A stretch of 7,650 nt of DNA from assembly GCA_019752775.1 (NCBI GenBank), contig JAIELU010000090.1, positions 1 through 7,650 on the forward strand, read 5' to 3'. Origin of the DNA: Campylobacterales bacterium. Lineage in GTDB: Bacteria > Campylobacterota > Campylobacteria > Campylobacterales > Arcobacteraceae. The notes under the pieces are model-generated. The model saw nothing but the letters and a program-made list of their open reading frames with translations, searched no databases and had not been told where the DNA came from. Below are positions 6,070 to 7,650 of this stretch, piece after piece (the stretch's first letter is position 1; each line of letters starts with the position of its first letter). The position numbers and the translations under genes are program-made.

Positions 6070-6469
6070 TTCTTTCTGGTTTAACAGTCACTGTTGCTGC
6101 TGTTCCTGTATTCGAAGATGAAGTTTCATCTACAAGTACCAAACTTATTCCATGTTTTTTTACAGATTCAATTCCATTGTTTCTTGCTTCTGTTGTAGAA
6201 TACATTTCACTTGTACCAATTATTTTATGGTTTTTTGCACATAAATTAAAATATGGACTTTCATCTTTTGCTACTAATCTTTGATAGTTTTCATCATCTT
6301 CACAGTTTTTTCTTACTGATTCAATACCAGTTAATGCATCATGTCTATTAACATAATTCTCTGATTTTAAAATCACTTGGTGATTCGCAGCCTTTAAAAC
6401 CCAATGATAAGGTTGTTCTATACCATCATGTTTATATAAAACATAATATCCATTTTTTTTATCGTTCAA
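6047..6469 (-). CDS. Tandem DUF1508 (YegP-like) protein, candidate conjugated substrate or modifier
   Basis: The 140-residue protein holds two DUF1508 repeats, about residues 7-55 and 62-108. They share A.N...I..SE.Y.....A..GIESV.K, seen twice (AANHQVILKSENY...GIESVRK and CAKNHKIIGTSEMY...GIESVKK). DUF1508 proteins such as E. coli YegP are small and of unknown function. After residue 113 comes a Ser/Thr-rich, probably disordered tail ending KPERSAEKRYA. A plain YegP protein does not need such a tail; it resembles the exposed C-termini that Cap2-type enzymes join to targets, with a small last residue (Ala). That role is inference. The start is TTG at 6467-6469, fixed by AAGGAG 6 nt upstream and by an in-frame TAA just before; no ATG lies nearby. 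The gene is first in the operon, behind a consensus promoter, and its end overlaps the E2-E1 start. Confidence 0.85.
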   Translation of the reverse strand: MNDKKNGYYVLYKHDGIEQPYHWVLKAANHQVILKSENYVNRHDALTGIESVRKNCEDDENYQRLVAKDESPYFNLCAKNHKIIGTSEMYSTTEARNNGIESVKKHGISLVLVDETSSSNTGTAATVTVKPERSAEKRYA

Positions 6470-6475
6470 ATTGAA

Positions 6476-6481
6476 CTCCTT
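6476..6481 (-). promoter_or_regulatory. RBS that fixes the TTG start of the DUF1508 gene
   Basis: AAGGAG on the minus strand, 6-nt spacer (ttcaat) to TTG 6469. An in-frame TAA lies two codons upstream of it, so the frame cannot be extended. Confidence 0.8.
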
Positions 6482-6492
6482 GTGTTAATATG

Positions 6493-6515
6493 TACTAGTA
6501 TATTGAAACTAGTAT
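6493..6515. promoter_or_regulatory. Candidate operator: direct repeat of ACTAGTAT over the operon start site
   Basis: ACTAGTAT occurs at 6494-6501 and again at 6508-6515, 14 bp apart. The first copy sits in the palindrome TACTAGTA (6493-6500), which extends imperfectly to 6490-6503. The pair lies just downstream of the -10 of the operon promoter, across the predicted transcription start near 6513. That is a typical place for a repressor to block initiation. The divergent WYL regulator is the obvious candidate ligand. Confidence 0.5.
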
Positions 6516-6519
6516 TGCA

Positions 6520-6548
6520 ATTATACTAAAAATAGAAGCAAATGTCAA
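6520..6548 (-). promoter_or_regulatory. Consensus sigma-70 promoter of the DUF1508/E2-E1/JAB operon
   Basis: On the minus strand TTGACA (6548-6543), a 17-bp spacer, and TATAAT (6525-6520): both hexamers match consensus with ideal spacing. The predicted start is near 6513, giving a leader of about 45 nt. Such a strong promoter flanked by repeats suggests expression that is held down by a repressor. Confidence 0.75.
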
Positions 6549-6559
6549 ATATACTTCTA
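6533..6559. repeat. Inverted repeat spanning the operon -35 box
   Basis: TAGAAG (6533-6538) and CTTCTA (6554-6559) are reverse complements with a 15-bp gap centred on TTGACA. A further TAGAA at 6566-6570 forms TTCTA-N6-TAGAA with the second arm. The cluster is a second possible regulator site in the divergent region. Confidence 0.4.
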
Positions 6560-6611
6560 AAATAATAGAATTAATATATACATATATTTATATTTATTTA
6601 TAAATAATACA

Positions 6612-6629
6612 AGAAATATTACTATTTCT
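6612..6629. repeat. Inverted repeat AGAAATA-TTAC-TATTTCT, candidate operator
   Basis: Perfect 7-bp arms with a 4-bp spacer, located 13 bp upstream of the -35 of the WYL gene and about 64 bp upstream of the operon -35. Short-spaced palindromes of this kind are bound by dimeric winged-helix WYL regulators, so autoregulation or looping is possible. Arms are A/T rich, so chance occurrence is not excluded. Confidence 0.4.
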
Positions 6630-6642
6630 ATGGAAAGAGAAC

Positions 6643-6671
6643 TTGATTTTTCTAATAATTAATGTTAAAAT
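6643..6671 (+). promoter_or_regulatory. Promoter of the WYL regulator gene
   Basis: TTGATT (6643-6648), a 17-bp spacer, then TAAAAT (6666-6671). It is a good but weaker match than the operon promoter. The start would be near 6678, giving a short leader of about 25 nt with AGGA at 6690-6693 as RBS, 9 nt from the ATG at 6703. Confidence 0.6.
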
Positions 6672-6702
6672 GTTTTTTATTAATAAATTAGGATGAACAA
6701 AT

Positions 6703-7593
6703 ATGTTAGAGAGAGTAAAAGAAATTTATTTAAAACTATATATGGAAAGTTATTCTTGTACAAAAAATAAATTAAAAGACTATTTTAAAGTCACGGAAAA
6801 AACTATAGAGAATACTTTAAAGCCTTATTCAGACGTTATAATTTACGATAAACAATTAAAGAGATACAGGTTTACTAAACTTTTACCAGATTTTATTCCT
6901 TATGAAGTTTTTTATGAAATATTTAGTGAAAGTATTGCAAATAGCACTATAAAAAAAGATTTTCTTAAAATAAAGAATTTATTTATGCAAGAAAATGATG
7001 GTATTGTTATGATTAGTACTTCTGATTTATCAGATTTTGCAAAAAAGATTATAATGTTTACAATTGCTATAAACGATAATAATATTTTAAAAATCGAATA
7101 TACAAAGAATGGTGACCAAAAAGAAATTAAATTTATAAAACCTCATACAATAATATGTAATGGTTTTACATATTATTGTTATGCAAGTTATGAAAAACGA
7201 AATGAAAAAGATGTTGGTTCTATAAGAACATTTGAATTTAATCGAATAGGTAACGTTGAAAGTTTAGAATTTTTATCTGATGAAATATTTAAAATAGAAC
7301 AACATGGTAACGCTTTTGGTCCCTATGAAAAAAATAAATATATTGTTTTAGAATTTGATAGAATGAGTACAGATTTTTTCAGAAAATCAAATATTTTTCA
7401 AAATTCTACTTATGAAATTATTGATATTAATGAAAATAATTTAATTGCAAAAATGTATTACAATAGTTTAGAAATTGAAGTAGTAAAGCTTATTCAGCAA
7501 TGGATGCCTCATATAAAAATTTCTGATAATGATGAAAACAAAAGTAAAGTTTATAAAATAATAAAAGATAATTTTGATAAATTAATTTCATAA
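6703..7593 (+). CDS. WYL-domain transcriptional regulator (BrxR/CapW-like architecture)
   Basis: 296 residues in the usual order and length of defence-associated WYL repressors. An N-terminal winged helix comes first (about 1-60; TKNKLKDYFKVTEKTIENTL as the HTH, then a wing YDKQLKRYRF). A linker follows, then a WYL domain (about 113-182) with KPHTIICNGFTYYCYA and the ligand-pocket strand RTFEFNRI (R175, R181). The WYL tripeptide itself is diverged to Y157-Y158-C159, with no Trp. The C-terminal WCX-type domain (about 205-275) ends VVKLIQQWMPHIKI. BrxR and CapW repress BREX and CBASS operons from similar divergent positions; the same role here is inferred from the shared 233-bp intergenic region. 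The ligand that relieves repression is unknown. The ATG has a modest AGGA upstream. The protein is cytosolic with no membrane segment. Confidence 0.88.
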   Translation: MLERVKEIYLKLYMESYSCTKNKLKDYFKVTEKTIENTLKPYSDVIIYDKQLKRYRFTKLLPDFIPYEVFYEIFSESIANSTIKKDFLKIKNLFMQENDGIVMISTSDLSDFAKKIIMFTIAINDNNILKIEYTKNGDQKEIKFIKPHTIICNGFTYYCYASYEKRNEKDVGSIRTFEFNRIGNVESLEFLSDEIFKIEQHGNAFGPYEKNKYIVLEFDRMSTDFFRKSNIFQNSTYEIIDINENNLIAKMYYNSLEIEVVKLIQQWMPHIKISDNDENKSKVYKIIKDNFDKLIS

Positions 7594-7621
7594 AGAAAAT
7601 AAATTTTGTATCTAACCGAAT

Positions 7622-7635
7622 AAATAGCGCTATTT
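7622..7635. repeat. 14-bp perfect palindrome AAATAGCGCTATTT
   Basis: It lies 29 bp after the WYL stop codon, near the window edge. It could be the stem of a short hairpin (AAATA-GCGC-TATTT) or a protein site. It is followed by TTCCGGAAA, a second small palindrome sharing its last T's, rather than a U-tract, so I do not call a terminator. Confidence 0.35.
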
Positions 7636-7650
7636 CCGGAAAAATTACTA

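Noticed and set aside
3543..6469. Complete type II CBASS
   Set aside because: No CD-NTase (no nucleotidyltransferase GS...DxD motif) is encoded anywhere in the window, and there is no CBASS effector that I recognise.
6480..6700. CRISPR array or tandem repeat array
   Set aside because: Only two short ACTAGTAT copies exist; spacing and length do not fit a repeat-spacer array.
7594..7650. tRNA or other RNA gene at the right end
   Set aside because: No cloverleaf or T-loop consensus; only short palindromes are seen.

Overview
The window is very AT-rich and looks like a defence-type accessory island from a low-GC bacterium. The best guess is a Campylobacterota member of the Arcobacter type. This is inference from base composition, the lipophilic signal peptide ending in LYA|N, and SD-led promoters with TATAAT-type -10 boxes; a low-GC Bacillota or Fusobacteria origin cannot be excluded from sequence alone.

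Layout, left to right. Positions 2-439 (+) hold the 3' end of a gene with a C-terminal SHOCT-like domain. Positions 440-959 hold no convincing gene, only a near-perfect AT palindrome and short broken frames. Positions 960-1784 (-) encode a DUF3800 protein. Divergent from it, 2034-3416 (+) encodes a Shedu-type (DUF4263) nuclease fused to what looks like one RecA-like half of an SF2 helicase. Convergent with that gene is a tight minus-strand operon, 6469 to 3543: a two-repeat DUF1508 (YegP-like) protein with a flexible C-terminal tail ending in Ala, an E2-E1 (UBC-ThiF) fusion, a JAB/JAMM metallopeptidase, and a small exported Asn-rich protein. Divergent from the operon, 6703-7593 (+) encodes a WYL-domain regulator of BrxR/CapW-like build.

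How the genes may work together. The E2-E1 and JAB pair is the same enzymatic pair as Cap2/Cap3 of type II CBASS and the E1/E2/DUB parts of bacterial ubiquitin-like (Bil/Bub) systems. This window has no CD-NTase and no recognisable beta-grasp ubiquitin-like protein. The DUF1508 protein is first in the operon, overlaps the E2-E1 gene, and ends in a disordered-looking tail with a small terminal residue, so it is the natural candidate for the protein that is conjugated. The WYL regulator shares a 233-bp intergenic region with the operon. That region holds a consensus sigma-70 promoter (TTGACA, 17 bp, TATAAT) for the operon and repeats lying over the predicted transcription start, which fits a repressed, inducible defence system. 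The Shedu fusion and the DUF3800 protein are probably separate defence or mobile-element genes in the same island.
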